A DNA stretch of 64,000 nucleotides from Microvirga aerilata (GCF_016743775.1 NZ_JAEQMY010000022.1:1-64000); one strand, 5' to 3'; positions 18,859-28,936 are shown, numbered from the stretch's first letter. Numbers and translations are program-made. Notes: generated by a model from the sequence alone, not told the origin.

Positions 18859-20073
18859 CTAACGCAGGTCCGGCGTTACGTCAAACAGGCGGCGGTGTTC
18901 GAGGATCGCATAGCGGTCCGTCATGCCGGCGATGTAATCCGCCACGCGGCGGGCGAGGCGCGGCTCGTCGTCCCTCGGCAGATCCGCCTGCCACTCTTCC
19001 GGCATCAGCTCCGGCTCGGCCTTGAAGCGCCGGAAAAGGTCCCGCAGCACGTCGTCGGCCTGGGCGCGCACCCTCATCACGTCGGGGTGACGGTACATGT
19101 GGGCGTACAGGAAGCGCTTGATGGAGGCGTCCGCCTCCTTCATGGGCTTCGAGAAGCACACCACGGTGTCGCCCGCCTGCCGGATGTCCTCGGCTTTTCC
19201 TGGGGACAGGGCGGCGATCCTGCGCTCCCCCTCCGCCACCACGTCCTCCACGAAGCGGGTGATGACCCGCCGGGTCAGCTCGTGGATGCGACGGGAAAGA
19301 TCGAGGCCGGGATAGCGCGCATCGATCTCGGCGAGGAGCCCGGCGAGAAACGGCACCTCGCGTAGTTCCTCGATCCTGAACAATCCGGCCCTGAGGCCGT
19401 CGTCGATGTCATGTGCGTCATAGGCGATGTCGTCGGCAATCGCCGCCGCCTGGGCTTCGCCGCCCGCATGGGTCGCAAGTTCCAGGTCCTGCTGCGCGTT
19501 GTATTCCAGGATCGCCAGCGGAACGCCCCGGGCCGCATAGCGCAGGGTCGGCCTGCCCTCGGCATCGAGGAGGGGCCCGTTGTGCTTGACCAGCCCTTCA
19601 AGGGTCTCCCAGGTGAGGTTGAGACCGTCGTATTCGGCATACCGGCGCTCCAGCCGGGCCACGACCCGCAGGGCCTGGGCGTTGTGGTCGAAGCCCCCGA
19701 ACCCCTCCATGCACTCGTCCAGCGTATCCTCGCCCGTGTGGCCGAACGGAGTGTGGCCAAGATCGTGGGAGAGCGCCAGTGCCTCGGCCAGGTCCTCGTC
19801 GAGACCCAAGGAGCGGGCCAGCGCCCGGGCGATCTGGCTCACCTCGATGGTGTGGGTCAGGCGGGTGCGGAAATGGTCGCCTTCGTGATAAACGAACACT
19901 TGGGTCTTGTGCTTGAGCCGCCGGAAGGCGGAGGAGTGGATGATCCGGTCCCGGTCGCGCTGGAACTCGCTGCGCGTCGGGGACACCGCCTCCGGGAAAA
20001 GCCGGCCGCGGCTTGCGCCCGGATCGCAGGCGTAAGGGGCTCGCCATCTCTCGCCAAAGGGCCGCACACTCAT
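18859..20073 (-). CDS. dgt: dGTP triphosphohydrolase-like HD-domain protein
   Basis: Dgt-family enzymes hydrolyse deoxynucleoside triphosphates to the nucleoside and tripolyphosphate. The 404-residue protein carries the HD metal site in order: [14 protein letters not shown] near residue 73 and [15 protein letters not shown] near 103, then a [14 protein letters not shown] block near 217, and a C-terminal helical domain. It belongs to the deoxyguanosinetriphosphate triphosphohydrolase-like group common in alphaproteobacteria. It is divergent from erpA with an 86-base spacer and upstream of argS. The exact dNTP preference cannot be read from the sequence. Confidence 0.93.
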   Translation of the reverse strand: MSVRPFGERWRAPYACDPGASRGRLFPEAVSPTRSEFQRDRDRIIHSSAFRRLKHKTQVFVYHEGDHFRTRLTHTIEVSQIARALARSLGLDEDLAEALALSHDLGHTPFGHTGEDTLDECMEGFGGFDHNAQALRVVARLERRYAEYDGLNLTWETLEGLVKHNGPLLDAEGRPTLRYAARGVPLAILEYNAQQDLELATHAGGEAQAAAIADDIAYDAHDIDDGLRAGLFRIEELREVPFLAGLLAEIDARYPGLDLSRRIHELTRRVITRFVEDVVAEGERRIAALSPGKAEDIRQAGDTVVCFSKPMKEADASIKRFLYAHMYRHPDVMRVRAQADDVLRDLFRRFKAEPELMPEEWQADLPRDDEPRLARRVADYIAGMTDRYAILEHRRLFDVTPDLR

Positions 20074-20159
20074 CCCCGGGTTGAAGCCTTGTCAGCGCGC
20101 ACTTACCTTGCTCTTAACTGCTTGTGCAAGATCAACGTCCTCGCGAGGGACTGGAAACC

Positions 20160-20486
20160 ATGACCGCCATTACCCTGACCGAACGCGCCGCCCGCCGCAT
20201 CAACGAGATCATGGCCACGGAGCCGGCAGGATCGCTGCTCCGAATCAGCGTCAACGGAGGGGGCTGCTCCGGGTTCCAGTACGCCTTCGACGTGGACCGC
20301 ACCCGTCAGTCGGACGATCTCGTCATCGAGCGGGACGGGGCGACCGTGGTGGTGGACGAGGTATCCATCCAGTACATGGACGGCTCCGTCATCGACTTCG
20401 TGGACGACCTGATCGGCCAGTCCTTCAAGATCGAGAACCCTCACGCCACCGCCTCCTGCGGCTGCGGCACCTCGTTCTCGTTGTAA
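20160..20486 (+). CDS. erpA: A-type iron-sulfur carrier protein
   Basis: A-type carriers deliver iron-sulfur clusters to apoproteins. The 108-residue protein has the three conserved cysteines in the usual frame: one in NGGGCSGFQYAF near residue 36 and two in the C-terminal ASCGCGTSFSL. I start at the ATG at 20160 (MTAITLTERAA), preceded by GGGACTGGAAA; an earlier in-frame ATG twelve codons upstream does not fit the family. The assignment to ErpA rather than IscA rests on the isolated location beside dgt and is moderately sure. It transcribes away from dgt. Confidence 0.88.
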   Translation: MTAITLTERAARRINEIMATEPAGSLLRISVNGGGCSGFQYAFDVDRTRQSDDLVIERDGATVVVDEVSIQYMDGSVIDFVDDLIGQSFKIENPHATASCGCGTSFSL

Positions 20487-20576
20487 AATCCCTCTTCCGA
20501 AGCCTATTCTCCCCCCGAACATTGATCGTCCATGGCATGCCGGCTCGGAACCTGAGGCTGGCTTCGGGGGAAATTC

Positions 20577-22460
20577 ATGGGACTTCGTTACCGCGCGGGC
20601 GTCTGCGCGCTCGCCCTCATGGTAGGCTCGGCGGCCCTGCAGCTCGAGCCGGCCGTGGTCCGCGACCTGGTCTCCGACGCCGGGGGCCAACGCTTTTCCG
20701 TCGGGACCATCCGGGTCCCGTTGTGGAGCGCGGCCTTCGCGCAATCCGCCGACAGCTTCAGCCTGGACAATGTCCGCTTCACCTGGGGCGACTTCACCTA
20801 CGAGGCGAAGCGGGTCGACTTCTCAGGCGTGACGGTCTCCCGCGCTGACGTGGAGGCGCTTTTCTCCGCAGCCCCCGAGCCCCTGGCCGACCGGCTCATG
20901 CGGATCGGCGCCAAGCAGGTCACCTCGCCCGAGATCAAGGTGACCCAGAAGCTCGGCAAGGAGACGCAGACGATCTTCTACAGGAACGTGTCCCTGAACG
21001 ATGTCGTCCAGGGACAGATCGCCTCGGCCCTCATCGGGGCCATGGCCATGGAGAAGACGGGACCGAAGGGCAACACCCTGTTCAGCTACGGCCAAATCAC
21101 CGTCAGCGACCTGAATACTCCGGCTTTCGTGAGGCTCTACGAGACGAAGGATGCCTCCGCCGCGGCGCCCATGACCAGGATCTACGGCGCCATCACCATG
21201 GACAACCTCGACATGGTCGATACCGGCGAGAACATCTCCCTGCAGATCGCCCGGGTGAACGGCCGGAACGTCATGGCCCGGCCAACCAAGGATTCATGGA
21301 GCGGCACCATGGCGTTCCTCTCGGAGATGGGAACCAAGGACGATCCCTCCTCCGAGGAACAGACCCGCCTCACGGCGACGGTGGTCGACCTCCTGGGCGC
21401 ATTCGACGTCGGCTTCATGGAAGCGACCGGCTTTCAGTTCAAAGCCACCCCGAAGCAGGATCCGACGGCAAAAGACGACAAGTCTCCCTCCTCAGGACGG
21501 ATCGAGCGCATCGCTTACACCGGCGGCACCGGCTCCCAGCCGGCGGACATGCGGCTGGAGGGGCTCGAGGCCGGCGACCGGGACAGCCGGGTGAAGGTCG
21601 GCGCCGTCAGCCTGACCGGGTTTTCCATTGCGCCGACGCTCGCCGGCCTCACGGCTCTGCAAGGCAAGCCCATCGCCGATCTCGACCAGGCGGCGATCCG
21701 AACGCTCATTCCGACCTTGGGAACTCTGCGGTTCTCGGGCGTCGACATCGACGCTGTGAGCAAGGAGGACGGAGGAAAACCGGAGCGTACGCACGTGACC
21801 ATGGACGACTTCGAGATCACGGCGGACAAGCCGCTCAACGGTCTTCCCACCAATGTCAGGATCGAGCAGCGCAACCTCGTCGTCACGCTGCCCTCGAACA
21901 GCACGGACGATCTCGTCAAGGAACTCGCGGCCTTGGGCTACAAGACCCTTAATTCGTCCTTTCTGGTCGCGGCCGCCTGGAACGAAAGCGCCAACGAAAT
22001 CGCCCTCAAAGAGGTTTCCGTGCAGGGACAGGACATGGGCAGCCTGTCGGTGACGGGCACCATCGGCAACGCCACCCGGGATCTCTTCAGCCCGGACGAG
22101 GCCACGGCTGCGGCGGCCCTGATCGGCGCCAAGGCGAAGTCGGCCGACGTGGTGGTCGAGGACAGGGGACTGCTCGGGCGCTACTTGGCCCAGGCTGCCA
22201 AGGAGCAGAAGACCACGCCCGAGGCGCTGCGGACGATCTACGCGAGCGCGGCGCCCTTCGTCGTGTCGTCCATGATGGGCAATTCGGAACAGGCCAAGAC
22301 CTTGGGCCAAGCCATCGGCCGCTTCATCGCCAAGCCCGGCAAGCTCGTCGTCCACGCGCAGCCGAAAAACCCGTCCGGCTTCGGCGTGATGGACGCAGTG
22401 CTGGCCTCCGACCCGAAGGAAGCGCTGGCGAAGCTGAACATCACCGCCAAGGTGGAGTAG
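20577..22460 (+). CDS. Large exported protein of unknown function
   Basis: I do not recognise this 627-residue protein. It has a hydrophobic N-terminal stretch (about residues 7-24) and a second candidate export cleavage site, AAFAQS, near residue 60. The rest is predicted soluble, with many alternating strand-like segments such as YGQITVSDLNTPAFVRLYE near 162, MDDFEITADKPLNGLPTNV near 400 and a C-terminal helical part with AAPFVVSSMMGN. The pattern of beta-rich repeats recalls envelope proteins, but no family motif is clear. It stands alone after erpA, 90 bases downstream, and is followed by a dispersed repeat. Periplasmic location is inferred. Confidence 0.75.
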   Translation: MGLRYRAGVCALALMVGSAALQLEPAVVRDLVSDAGGQRFSVGTIRVPLWSAAFAQSADSFSLDNVRFTWGDFTYEAKRVDFSGVTVSRADVEALFSAAPEPLADRLMRIGAKQVTSPEIKVTQKLGKETQTIFYRNVSLNDVVQGQIASALIGAMAMEKTGPKGNTLFSYGQITVSDLNTPAFVRLYETKDASAAAPMTRIYGAITMDNLDMVDTGENISLQIARVNGRNVMARPTKDSWSGTMAFLSEMGTKDDPSSEEQTRLTATVVDLLGAFDVGFMEATGFQFKATPKQDPTAKDDKSPSSGRIERIAYTGGTGSQPADMRLEGLEAGDRDSRVKVGAVSLTGFSIAPTLAGLTALQGKPIADLDQAAIRTLIPTLGTLRFSGVDIDAVSKEDGGKPERTHVTMDDFEITADKPLNGLPTNVRIEQRNLVVTLPSNSTDDLVKELAALGYKTLNSSFLVAAAWNESANEIALKEVSVQGQDMGSLSVTGTIGNATRDLFSPDEATAAAALIGAKAKSADVVVEDRGLLGRYLAQAAKEQKTTPEALRTIYASAAPFVVSSMMGNSEQAKTLGQAIGRFIAKPGKLVVHAQPKNPSGFGVMDAVLASDPKEALAKLNITAKVE

Positions 22461-22464
22461 CTCC

Positions 22465-22610
22465 ACTGTCATTCCGGGGCGGCCATAAGGCCGAGCCCGG
22501 AATCCATAAGCACGACGTTTCAAGAGGGAACGCTCAGCGTATCGCCTCTTCCTGCACCGTTAGCGGTTATGGATTCCGGGCTCCGCTTGCGCGGCCCCGG
22601 AATGACAGCG
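22465..22610. repeat. Dispersed palindromic repeat, family B, complete pair
   Basis: Two facing halves, TGTCATTCCGGGGCGGCC near the left end and GCGGCCCCGGAATGACAG at the right end, flank a central stretch with CCGGAATCCATAA and TTATGGATTCCGG. It occupies the convergent spacer between the exported protein gene and the malic enzyme gene. Confidence 0.85.
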
Positions 22611-22626
22611 GCGTGTCCTCAACGCC

Positions 22627-24930
22627 TCAGATCAGCATCGGCTGGTCCTGCTCGGCTGCCTGCGCCTCCACGACCGCGATGGCCGTGAGGTTGACGATGC
22701 CGCGGGCCGTGACCGACGGCGTCAGGATGTGCGCGGGCTTGGCCGGGCCGATCAGGATCGGACCCACCGGCAGCGAATCCGCCAGGATCTTGGTGAACTG
22801 GAACGCGATGTTGGCGGCGTCCAGGTTCGGCATGATCAGCACGTTCGCCTCGCCGGTCAGGCGCGAATGGGGGTTCACCCGCTCGCGGAGCATCTCGGAC
22901 AGGGCCGAATCCGCCTGCATCTCGCCGTCGACCTCGAGATCCGGCGCGCGCTCGTTGATGCAGGCCAGCGCCTCTCGCATCTTCAGGGCCGAGCGGCTGT
23001 CGGCCGCGCCGAAATCCGAATGCGACAGGAGCGCGATCTTGGGCTCCATGCCGAAGCGGCGCACGTGGCTGGCGCAGGCGATCGTCATGTCGGCGATCTG
23101 CTCGGCGGTCGGGTCGAACTGCACATGCGTGTCGGCCAGGAAGTAGGCGCCCTTGGAAGTGATGACGAGCGACAGGGCCGCCATTTCGTTCACGCCGGGG
23201 GCCAACCCGATAATGTCCTTGATGTGCTTGACGCGGGACTGGAAGCGCCCTTCCAGGCCGCAGATCAGGGCATCCGCGTCCCCTCGCCTCACCGCAAGCG
23301 CGCCGATGACCGTGGAGTTGGTGCGCACCAGGGTTCGGGCCGCGTCCGGCGTGATGCCCTTGCGGCCGGCCGACTCCACGTAAGTGGCGACATAATCGCG
23401 ATAGCGCGGATCGTCCTCCGGGTTCACCAGCTCGAAATGCCGGCCGATCTCCATGGAGAGGCCGAAGCGCTTCATGCGCGCCTCCACCACGTTCGGGCGC
23501 CCGATCAGGATCGGCTTGGCGATGCCCTCCTCGACGATCACCTGCACGGCGCGCAGGACCCGCTCGTCCTCGCCTTCGGCATAGATCACGCGCTTGGGAT
23601 TGGCCTTCGCCTGCGAGAACAGCGGCTTCATGATGAAGCCGGACCGGAACACGAAGCGTCCCAGCGACTCCGCGTAAGCCTCAAGGTCCGCCAGCGGCCG
23701 CGTGGCGACGCCGGAATCCATGGCCGCCTGGGCCACGGCCGGCGCGATGCGCAGGATGAGGCGCGGATCGAACGGGCTCGGGATCAGGGACTTGCGGCCG
23801 AAAGGATGGGCCTCGCCGCCATAGGCGCGGGCCACCACTTCGGACGGCGCCTCGCGGGCAAGGCCCGCGATGGCCTTCACGGCGGCGGCCTTCATCTCCT
23901 CGTTGATGGTGGTCGCGCCCACGTCCAGCGCGCCGCGGAAGATGTAGGGAAAGCACAGGACGTTGTTGACCTGGTTCGGGTAGTCCGAGCGCCCGGTGCA
24001 GATCATCGCGTCGGGACGGGCGGCCTCCGCCTCCTCGGGCATGATCTCAGGGTATGGATTGGCGAGCGCCATGATCAGCGGGCGCGGGGCCATCTGGGCA
24101 AGCAGTTCCGGCTTCAGGACGCCGCCTGCGGAAAGGCCGAGGAACACGTCCGCATCCGGGATCACGTCGGCGAGCGTGCGCGCATCGGTATTCTGCGCGT
24201 AGACCGACTTCCAGCGATCCATGAGCTCGTTGCGGCCCTCGTGGACGACGCCCTTGATGTCCGTCACCCAGATGTTCTCGCGCTTGGCGCCGAGCGACAC
24301 CAGGAGGTTGAGGCAGGCGAGCGCCGCCGCGCCCGCGCCGGAGGTGACGATCTTCACGTCCTCGATGCGCTTGCCCGCCAACTCCAGGGCGTTCATCACG
24401 GCCGCGCCGACGATGATCGCGGTGCCGTGCTGGTCGTCGTGGAAGACCGGGATGCCCATGCGGGCCTTCAGGCGCTCCTCGACCTCGAAGCATTCAGGCG
24501 CCTTGATGTCCTCCAGGTTGATGCCCCCGAAGGTGGGCTCGAGCGCTGCGATCACCTCGACGAGCTTGTCGACGTTGTTCTCGGCCACCTCGATGTCGAA
24601 CACGTCGATGCCGGAGAATTTCTTGAACAGGACCGCCTTGCCCTCCATCACGGGCTTGGAGGCGAGCGGACCGATGTCGCCGAGGCCGAGCACGGCCGTG
24701 CCGTTGGAGATCACGGCCACCAGATTTTGGCGCGAGGTGAGATTGGCGGCTTCCGCCGGATCGGCTGCAATCGCCTCGCAGGGCGCGGCCACGCCGGGCG
24801 AATAGGCGAGCGCCAGGTCGCGCTGGTTGCCGAGGGGCTTGGTCGGCTGGATCTCGAGCTTACCGGGTCGCGGATACTGATGGTAGAACATCGCCCCCGA
24901 TTTCAGATCCTGCGAGATGTTGTCTCCCAT
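22627..24930 (-). CDS. maeB: NADP-dependent malic enzyme with phosphotransacetylase-like domain
   Basis: The enzyme oxidatively decarboxylates malate to pyruvate. The 767-residue protein is the long, two-domain form. The malic enzyme part (about residues 1-430) shows [32 protein letters not shown] and [17 protein letters not shown], and the NAD(P)-binding segment [16 protein letters not shown]. The C-terminal part (about 440-760) resembles phosphate acetyltransferase and is usually regulatory rather than active. I start at the ATG at 24930 (MGDNISQDL) in line with the family. It stands alone, upstream of a repeat and downstream of the aspS terminator. Confidence 0.95.
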   Translation of the reverse strand: MGDNISQDLKSGAMFYHQYPRPGKLEIQPTKPLGNQRDLALAYSPGVAAPCEAIAADPAEAANLTSRQNLVAVISNGTAVLGLGDIGPLASKPVMEGKAVLFKKFSGIDVFDIEVAENNVDKLVEVIAALEPTFGGINLEDIKAPECFEVEERLKARMGIPVFHDDQHGTAIIVGAAVMNALELAGKRIEDVKIVTSGAGAAALACLNLLVSLGAKRENIWVTDIKGVVHEGRNELMDRWKSVYAQNTDARTLADVIPDADVFLGLSAGGVLKPELLAQMAPRPLIMALANPYPEIMPEEAEAARPDAMICTGRSDYPNQVNNVLCFPYIFRGALDVGATTINEEMKAAAVKAIAGLAREAPSEVVARAYGGEAHPFGRKSLIPSPFDPRLILRIAPAVAQAAMDSGVATRPLADLEAYAESLGRFVFRSGFIMKPLFSQAKANPKRVIYAEGEDERVLRAVQVIVEEGIAKPILIGRPNVVEARMKRFGLSMEIGRHFELVNPEDDPRYRDYVATYVESAGRKGITPDAARTLVRTNSTVIGALAVRRGDADALICGLEGRFQSRVKHIKDIIGLAPGVNEMAALSLVITSKGAYFLADTHVQFDPTAEQIADMTIACASHVRRFGMEPKIALLSHSDFGAADSRSALKMREALACINERAPDLEVDGEMQADSALSEMLRERVNPHSRLTGEANVLIMPNLDAANIAFQFTKILADSLPVGPILIGPAKPAHILTPSVTARGIVNLTAIAVVEAQAAEQDQPMLI

Positions 24931-25026
24931 CCCCGACGCTCCTTGCACTGACCATTGCACACGGGAGACTTGTGCGCGCCCCGCCCCCCGCCGTCAATGT
25001 TCTTGTCCGCCCGGCGCGGGGCGGCC

Positions 25027-25060
25027 ATAAAACTTCGGCGGCGCATGGGCGCCGCCGAAG
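25027..25060 (-). terminator. Factor-independent terminator of aspS
   Basis: A perfect twelve-base stem, CTTCGGCGGCGC and its complement, with a four-base loop (25033-25060) is followed on the minus strand by TTTTAT. It lies 30 bases past the aspS stop and before maeB, so it should separate the two minus-strand genes. Confidence 0.9.
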
Positions 25061-25089
25061 GTGGAAACAGGGGTTTGGCCTGCCTGGGC

Positions 25090-26898
25090 TTACTTCTCCG
25101 GCAGGTTCAGCCGGATGTGCAGCTCGCGCAGCTGCTTGGGCGTCACCTCGGAGGGTGCGCCGAGCAGCAGATCTTCCGCCTTCTGGTTCATGGGGAAGAT
25201 GGTGATCTCGCGCAGGTTCTGCGCGCCGCAGAGCAGCATCACGATGCGGTCCACGCCCGCCGCCATGCCGCCGTGGGGCGGTGCCCCGTACTGGAACGCG
25301 CGGTACATGCCGCCGAACCGCTCCATGACCTCCTTCTCGCCGTAGCCGGCGATCTCGAAGGCCTTCACCATCCGGTCGGGACGGTGGTTGCGGATCGAGC
25401 CCGAGGCCATCTCGTAGCCGTTGCAGACCATGTCGTACTGGAAGGCCGTGATCTTGAGGATCCGCTCCTTGTCCGAGGGGTCGAGCGCCATGAAGGCGTC
25501 GTGATCCATGTCGGCCATGGAGAACGGGTTATGAGAGAAGTCGATCTTCTTCTCGTCCTCGTTCCACTCGTATTGCGGGAAGTCGACGATCCAGCAGAAC
25601 TCGAAGCGGTCCTTGTCGGTGAGCCCCAGCTCGTCGCCGATGCGGATGCGCGCCTTGCCGGCAAGGGACGCCGCCTTGTCCTCGGTGCCCGCCGAGAAGA
25701 ACACCGCGTCTCCGGCCTTGATGCCGGCCTTCTCGCGGATGGCGGCCTGGGCGGCCTCCGGGATGAACTTGGCGATCGGTCCTTTTCCGGTGATCTGGCC
25801 GCCCTCTTCCTCGAACACGATGTAGCCGAGGCCGGGCGCGCCTTCCGTGCGGGCCCAGTCGTTGAGCTTGTCGAAGAAGGAGCGCGGCTGCGAGGCAGCA
25901 CCCGTGGCCGGGATCGCGCGCACCACGCCGCCGGACTTGATCACGTTCTTGAAGGCGTTGAAGGTCACGTCCTCGCGGGTGAACACCTCCGACACGTCGG
26001 CGATGACCAGCGGGTTACGCAGGTCCGGCTTGTCGGAGCCGTATTTCAGCATGGACTCGAAATACGGGATGCGCGGGAACGTCTCGGTCACGGGCTTGCC
26101 GTCCGCGAATTCCTTGAAGGTGTCGCGGATCACGGGCTCCATGGTCTGGAAGATGTCTTCCTGGGTGACGAAGCTCATCTCCACGTCGAGCTGGTAGAAC
26201 TCGCCCGGCAGGCGGTCGGCGCGCGGGTCCTCGTCGCGGAAGCAGGGGGCGAGCTGGAAGTACCGGTCGAAGCCGGAGATCATGATCAGCTGCTTGAACT
26301 GCTGCGGCGCCTGCGGCAGCGCGTAGAACTTGCCGGGATGGATGCGCGACGGCACCAGGAAGTCGCGCGCGCCCTCCGGCGAGGAGGCCGTCAGAATCGG
26401 CGTCGTGAACTCGAAGAAGCCGCTCTGCTGCATGCGCGAGCGCAAGCTGTTGATGATCGCGCCGCGCTTCATGATGTTGTTGTGCAGCTTCTCGCGGCGC
26501 AGATCGAGATACCGGTAGGTGAGACGGGTCTCCTCCGGGTATTCCTGGTCGCCGAACACCGGCATCGGCAGCTCGGCCGCCGGCCCCAGCACCTCCATGT
26601 CGGTGATGTAGACCTCGACCATGCCGGTGGGCAGCTCCGCGTTCTCCGTGCCGGCCGGGCGCTTGCGCACCTTGCCGTCGACCCGGATCACCCATTCCGA
26701 CCGCGCGGCCTCGGCCTGCTTGAAGGCGGGCGAATCCGGGTCGATCACGCATTGCGTCATGCCGTAGTGGTCGCGCAGGTCGATGAACAGCACGCCGCCA
26801 TGGTCGCGGATGCGGTGGCACCAGCCCGACAGGCGGGTAACCCCGCCGACATCGGATTCGCGGAGCGCGCCGCAGGTGTGGGAACGGTAACGGTGCAT
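25090..26898 (-). CDS. aspS: Aspartyl-tRNA synthetase, bacterial type
   Basis: This class II synthetase charges tRNA-Asp. The product has an N-terminal OB-fold anticodon domain ([19 protein letters not shown], then [21 protein letters not shown], given in part), motif 2 in [10 protein letters not shown] near residue 220 and the inserted GAD domain around 310-410, with motif 3 in [19 protein letters not shown] near 540. I use the ATG at 26898; the ATG at 26910 (MSAS) is an alternative, and neither has a strong ribosome-binding site. With gatA, gatB and gatC also in this window, a non-discriminating enzyme that also makes Asp-tRNA-Asn is likely, as in most alphaproteobacteria; that part is inference. 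Confidence 0.96.
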   Translation of the reverse strand: MHRYRSHTCGALRESDVGGVTRLSGWCHRIRDHGGVLFIDLRDHYGMTQCVIDPDSPAFKQAEAARSEWVIRVDGKVRKRPAGTENAELPTGMVEVYITDMEVLGPAAELPMPVFGDQEYPEETRLTYRYLDLRREKLHNNIMKRGAIINSLRSRMQQSGFFEFTTPILTASSPEGARDFLVPSRIHPGKFYALPQAPQQFKQLIMISGFDRYFQLAPCFRDEDPRADRLPGEFYQLDVEMSFVTQEDIFQTMEPVIRDTFKEFADGKPVTETFPRIPYFESMLKYGSDKPDLRNPLVIADVSEVFTREDVTFNAFKNVIKSGGVVRAIPATGAASQPRSFFDKLNDWARTEGAPGLGYIVFEEEGGQITGKGPIAKFIPEAAQAAIREKAGIKAGDAVFFSAGTEDKAASLAGKARIRIGDELGLTDKDRFEFCWIVDFPQYEWNEDEKKIDFSHNPFSMADMDHDAFMALDPSDKERILKITAFQYDMVCNGYEMASGSIRNHRPDRMVKAFEIAGYGEKEVMERFGGMYRAFQYGAPPHGGMAAGVDRIVMLLCGAQNLREITIFPMNQKAEDLLLGAPSEVTPKQLRELHIRLNLPEK

Positions 26899-26910
26899 GG
26901 AGGCGGACAT

Positions 26911-27696
26911 GGACAAAAGCCTGCTGTTTCGATTTACGCGCAACATCCATGGGAGGCGGGGGAAGTCAAGGCGGAAGGCTGAAATCGAGCCTGCGCGAAG
27001 GTGCTCCCTCCCCTGTGCGGGGTGGCGGCTGTGGGCTTGGTCCTGGCTTGTCTCGTGGGGCGAGGGAAGCGCGGGAGGCAAGGCTGCTTCGCTTCACTCC
27101 GGTGGAGCGGGCGAAGATCGGGTCGGGACGGGAGTTCCGCCCGGACGGGAAGCACCCTGCCTCCCGCGCACGGCTTTTCGGCCCTGAGCCTCGCGCTTCA
27201 GCCCATCAGGGACAAACCCTCAGAGAGCTTTGCGGCGCGTCATGTCGCGCAGCCCCGGGTGCGCCGGTGCCGGCGAGGCTTGGGAGATCGACGACGCCAG
27301 CCTGCCCGAACAGGCCTGCCGTCTCGTGCCTCCACTCAGAGCCCTGGCATGCGGAACCAGCGTCTTGTCCCACAGCGGCCAGAACCGCATCCCGCCCCCA
27401 CAACCAACGCCTCGGGCGCGTCCCTCGTGAGGCAGGACGATAAAGATATGGCTCAGCTTAGGAGAATTGTCAAGAACAAATAGAGAACTAAACTTTATGG
27501 CTCTCCCGAGTTCAAGCGCCGAATTTCTGCAGGCCCTCTGCTCTAAGTTCGGCGGCGTGCTCTCTGCCGTGCTTTGTGGGATAGGCGGTTGAGCATCCCT
27601 GTGGACAGCGGTGGGACTGGGGGATGCTTTCGAAAGCGATAGACAGCGAATGTAACAACCTTCAATCTTCGGATGTGCAGTAACCCAGGAGGACAC
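26911..27696. other. Long intergenic region after aspS with a structured segment
   Basis: No convincing gene is seen in nearly 800 bases. The first third holds a twelve-base perfect inverted repeat, GCGCGGGAGGCA at 27069-27080 facing TGCCTCCCGCGC at 27158-27169, around a smaller internal hairpin. From about 27430 the base composition turns clearly more AT-rich, marking the left edge of an accessory block. Open frames on both strands here have unnatural composition and no family resemblance. Confidence 0.6.
27687..27693 (+). promoter_or_regulatory. Strong ribosome-binding site deciding the start of the DUF1508 gene
   Basis: AGGAGGA lies three bases before the ATG at 27697 and fixes that codon as the start, ruling out the in-frame ATG at 27673. 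Confidence 0.85.
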
Positions 27697-27918
27697 ATGC
27701 ACTTCGAGATTGATAAGAACTCACAGGGCCAGTACATCTGGAGGCTCAAGTCAAATAACGGCCGGACCTTTGCCGTTTCTGGGGAGTCCTATCACAACAA
27801 GGCCGACTGTGAACACGCTATCGGCCTCGTGAAGAGCGCTGTCCCTGACACGCTCGTGAAAGACCTCACGACTGGGGCTGGCATCCTGGGCGGCCTCTAT
27901 GGCTTGAAAAAGATGTAA
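27697..27918 (+). CDS. Small DUF1508 (YegP-like) domain protein
   Basis: The 73-residue protein matches a single DUF1508 unit: MHFEIDKNSQGQYIWRLKS followed by NGRTFAVSGESYHNKADCEHAI, which resembles the YegP repeat that begins with a tyrosine-rich strand and has the KxxCxxxI pattern. YegP proteins commonly carry two such units; this has one plus a short hydrophobic tail (GAGILGGLYGLKK). Function of the family is unknown. It is the first gene of the AT-richer block after aspS and has a near-perfect ribosome-binding site. A short direct repeat starts just after its stop. Confidence 0.8.
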   Translation: MHFEIDKNSQGQYIWRLKSNNGRTFAVSGESYHNKADCEHAIGLVKSAVPDTLVKDLTTGAGILGGLYGLKKM

Positions 27919-27921
27919 CCT

Positions 27922-27951
27922 ATCTCAACAGCCTCAGCCTCTCAGCGATGC
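27922..27951 (+). repeat. Left copy of a 30-base direct repeat flanking the Tudor-like gene
   Basis: This copy and the one at 28575-28604 share 27 of 30 positions on the same strand, including the block CAGCCTCTCAGC. They enclose about 620 bases that contain only the Tudor-like gene. Confidence 0.65.
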
Positions 27952-28030
27952 TCTCTTCTATGTACAGGTTGGGGCGCCAATCTGGTAGGCGATCCTGGCG
28001 AGAGCGATGTACCCTCGCCAAGCCATTCGA

Positions 28031-28405
28031 TCACTGCGAGCGGCAGCGACCGGTCTTGGTTGTCTCGCGGTCGCCGTCATCATAGTTGATGCCGATCGTC
28101 TCGCCGCCCAGTGACGCGATCTTCCCAGGATACCACTTTCCAGCGCCCTTGAAGTTGCACTCCACTCGACCGCCGATAGCCCAATTGTACGGCCTTACGG
28201 CACTGACGGAGAGGGTCTCCCGATCACCGTCGTCGTAAGCCACGGTGATGTTCTCACCGGATACTGCTTGGATGACGCCAGGATACCAGTAACCACCGCC
28301 CTTGTACTTGGCGAGAACCCAGTCGCCCTTGGATTGAGCGTGAGCCGAGCCCATGCCGGCGATCAGGCCCATCATGATGAGCCCGAGCTTATAAGAATTC
28401 TTCAT
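28031..28405 (-). CDS. Exported protein with two Tudor/Agenet-like repeats
   Basis: The 124-residue product starts with a signal peptide (MKNSYKLGLIMMGLIAGM, cleavage likely after SAHA near residue 23). The mature part is two similar units of about 45 residues. Unit 1 holds KGGGYWYPGVIQAVSG and ITVAYDDGDRETL; unit 2 holds KGAGKWYPGKIASLGG and IGINYDDGDRET. The W-Y-P-G-x-I and Y-D-D-G-D-R-E blocks resemble the small barrel of Tudor or Agenet domains, known as binding modules. A tail GRCRSQ closes the protein. I start at 28405 because the upstream in-frame ATG would bury the signal peptide. The ligand is unknown. Direct repeats lie on both sides. Confidence 0.8.
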   Translation of the reverse strand: MKNSYKLGLIMMGLIAGMGSAHAQSKGDWVLAKYKGGGYWYPGVIQAVSGENITVAYDDGDRETLSVSAVRPYNWAIGGRVECNFKGAGKWYPGKIASLGGETIGINYDDGDRETTKTGRCRSQ

Positions 28406-28574
28406 ACTATACTGCCCCCAGCAAGGCCGCAGGAGCGCGGCCAAGTTACCGGGTATAGAAACCTAACGTGAAGTTCAATGACGTTTGGGAATGCGAGCGC
28501 CTTATTGTGGCTGATACTTAACACTTCAAGTACAGCCGGGCGTTGGCCTCACTCTGATCTAACGCTCATTTGCG

Positions 28575-28604
28575 ATCTCAACAGCCCCAGCCTCTCAGCA
28601 GTGC
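28575..28604 (+). repeat. Right copy of the direct repeat flanking the Tudor-like gene
   Basis: It matches the copy at 27922-27951 at 27 of 30 positions in the same orientation. It lies about 170 bases upstream of the Tudor-like start codon. Confidence 0.65.
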
Positions 28605-28645
28605 CAGCATGGTTGGCTAGGGACCTGTTACATTTCGAATGCTTG

Positions 28646-28936
28646 CTACTTGCAGCCACCAAAGAACTCCGCGCAGATCCCAAGGGTGAAACCAAGTGTC
28701 CAGAGGTACATCAGCGGAATGTAAAACAGGGCCATTGGGACCGTTAAAAAACGGGGCCTCAAATACGCGATAGCCGCTGCACCCAAAAGCAAAACTGGCA
28801 GCATGTAAAATCCATACCAGTTGAGCGGGAGCATCCACTTTGGCAGATTTCGAGAGACCGGGATCAAAAGAATAGACCACGCTAAAGGCAGCAGACCAAG
28901 GACCAAGGCCATGGCCACTCTGTACCTCGTGCTCAT
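28646..28936 (-). CDS. Small membrane protein of unknown function
   Basis: I do not recognise this protein. From the ATG at 28936 (MSTRYRVAMALVLG) it has 96 residues and three likely membrane helices: about residues 6-24, 37-54 and 61-82, ending in a short tail with two cysteines (GICAEFFGGCK). An upstream in-frame ATG at 28996 would add 20 residues; neither start has a clear ribosome-binding site. It lies alone on the minus strand between the Tudor-like gene and a GNAT gene, inside the lower-GC block. It could be a chance open frame, but the regular helix pattern argues for a real protein. Confidence 0.5.
   Translation of the reverse strand: MSTRYRVAMALVLGLLPLAWSILLIPVSRNLPKWMLPLNWYGFYMLPVLLLGAAAIAYLRPRFLTVPMALFYIPLMYLWTLGFTLGICAEFFGGCK

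Noticed and set aside
27001-27483. Several overlapping open frames after aspS
   Set aside because: Their composition is unnatural, frames on both strands compete, and none resembles a family.
28478-28747. Plus-strand frame of 89 codons across the right direct repeat
   Set aside because: No ribosome-binding site, no domain, and it overlaps the minus-strand membrane-protein gene.
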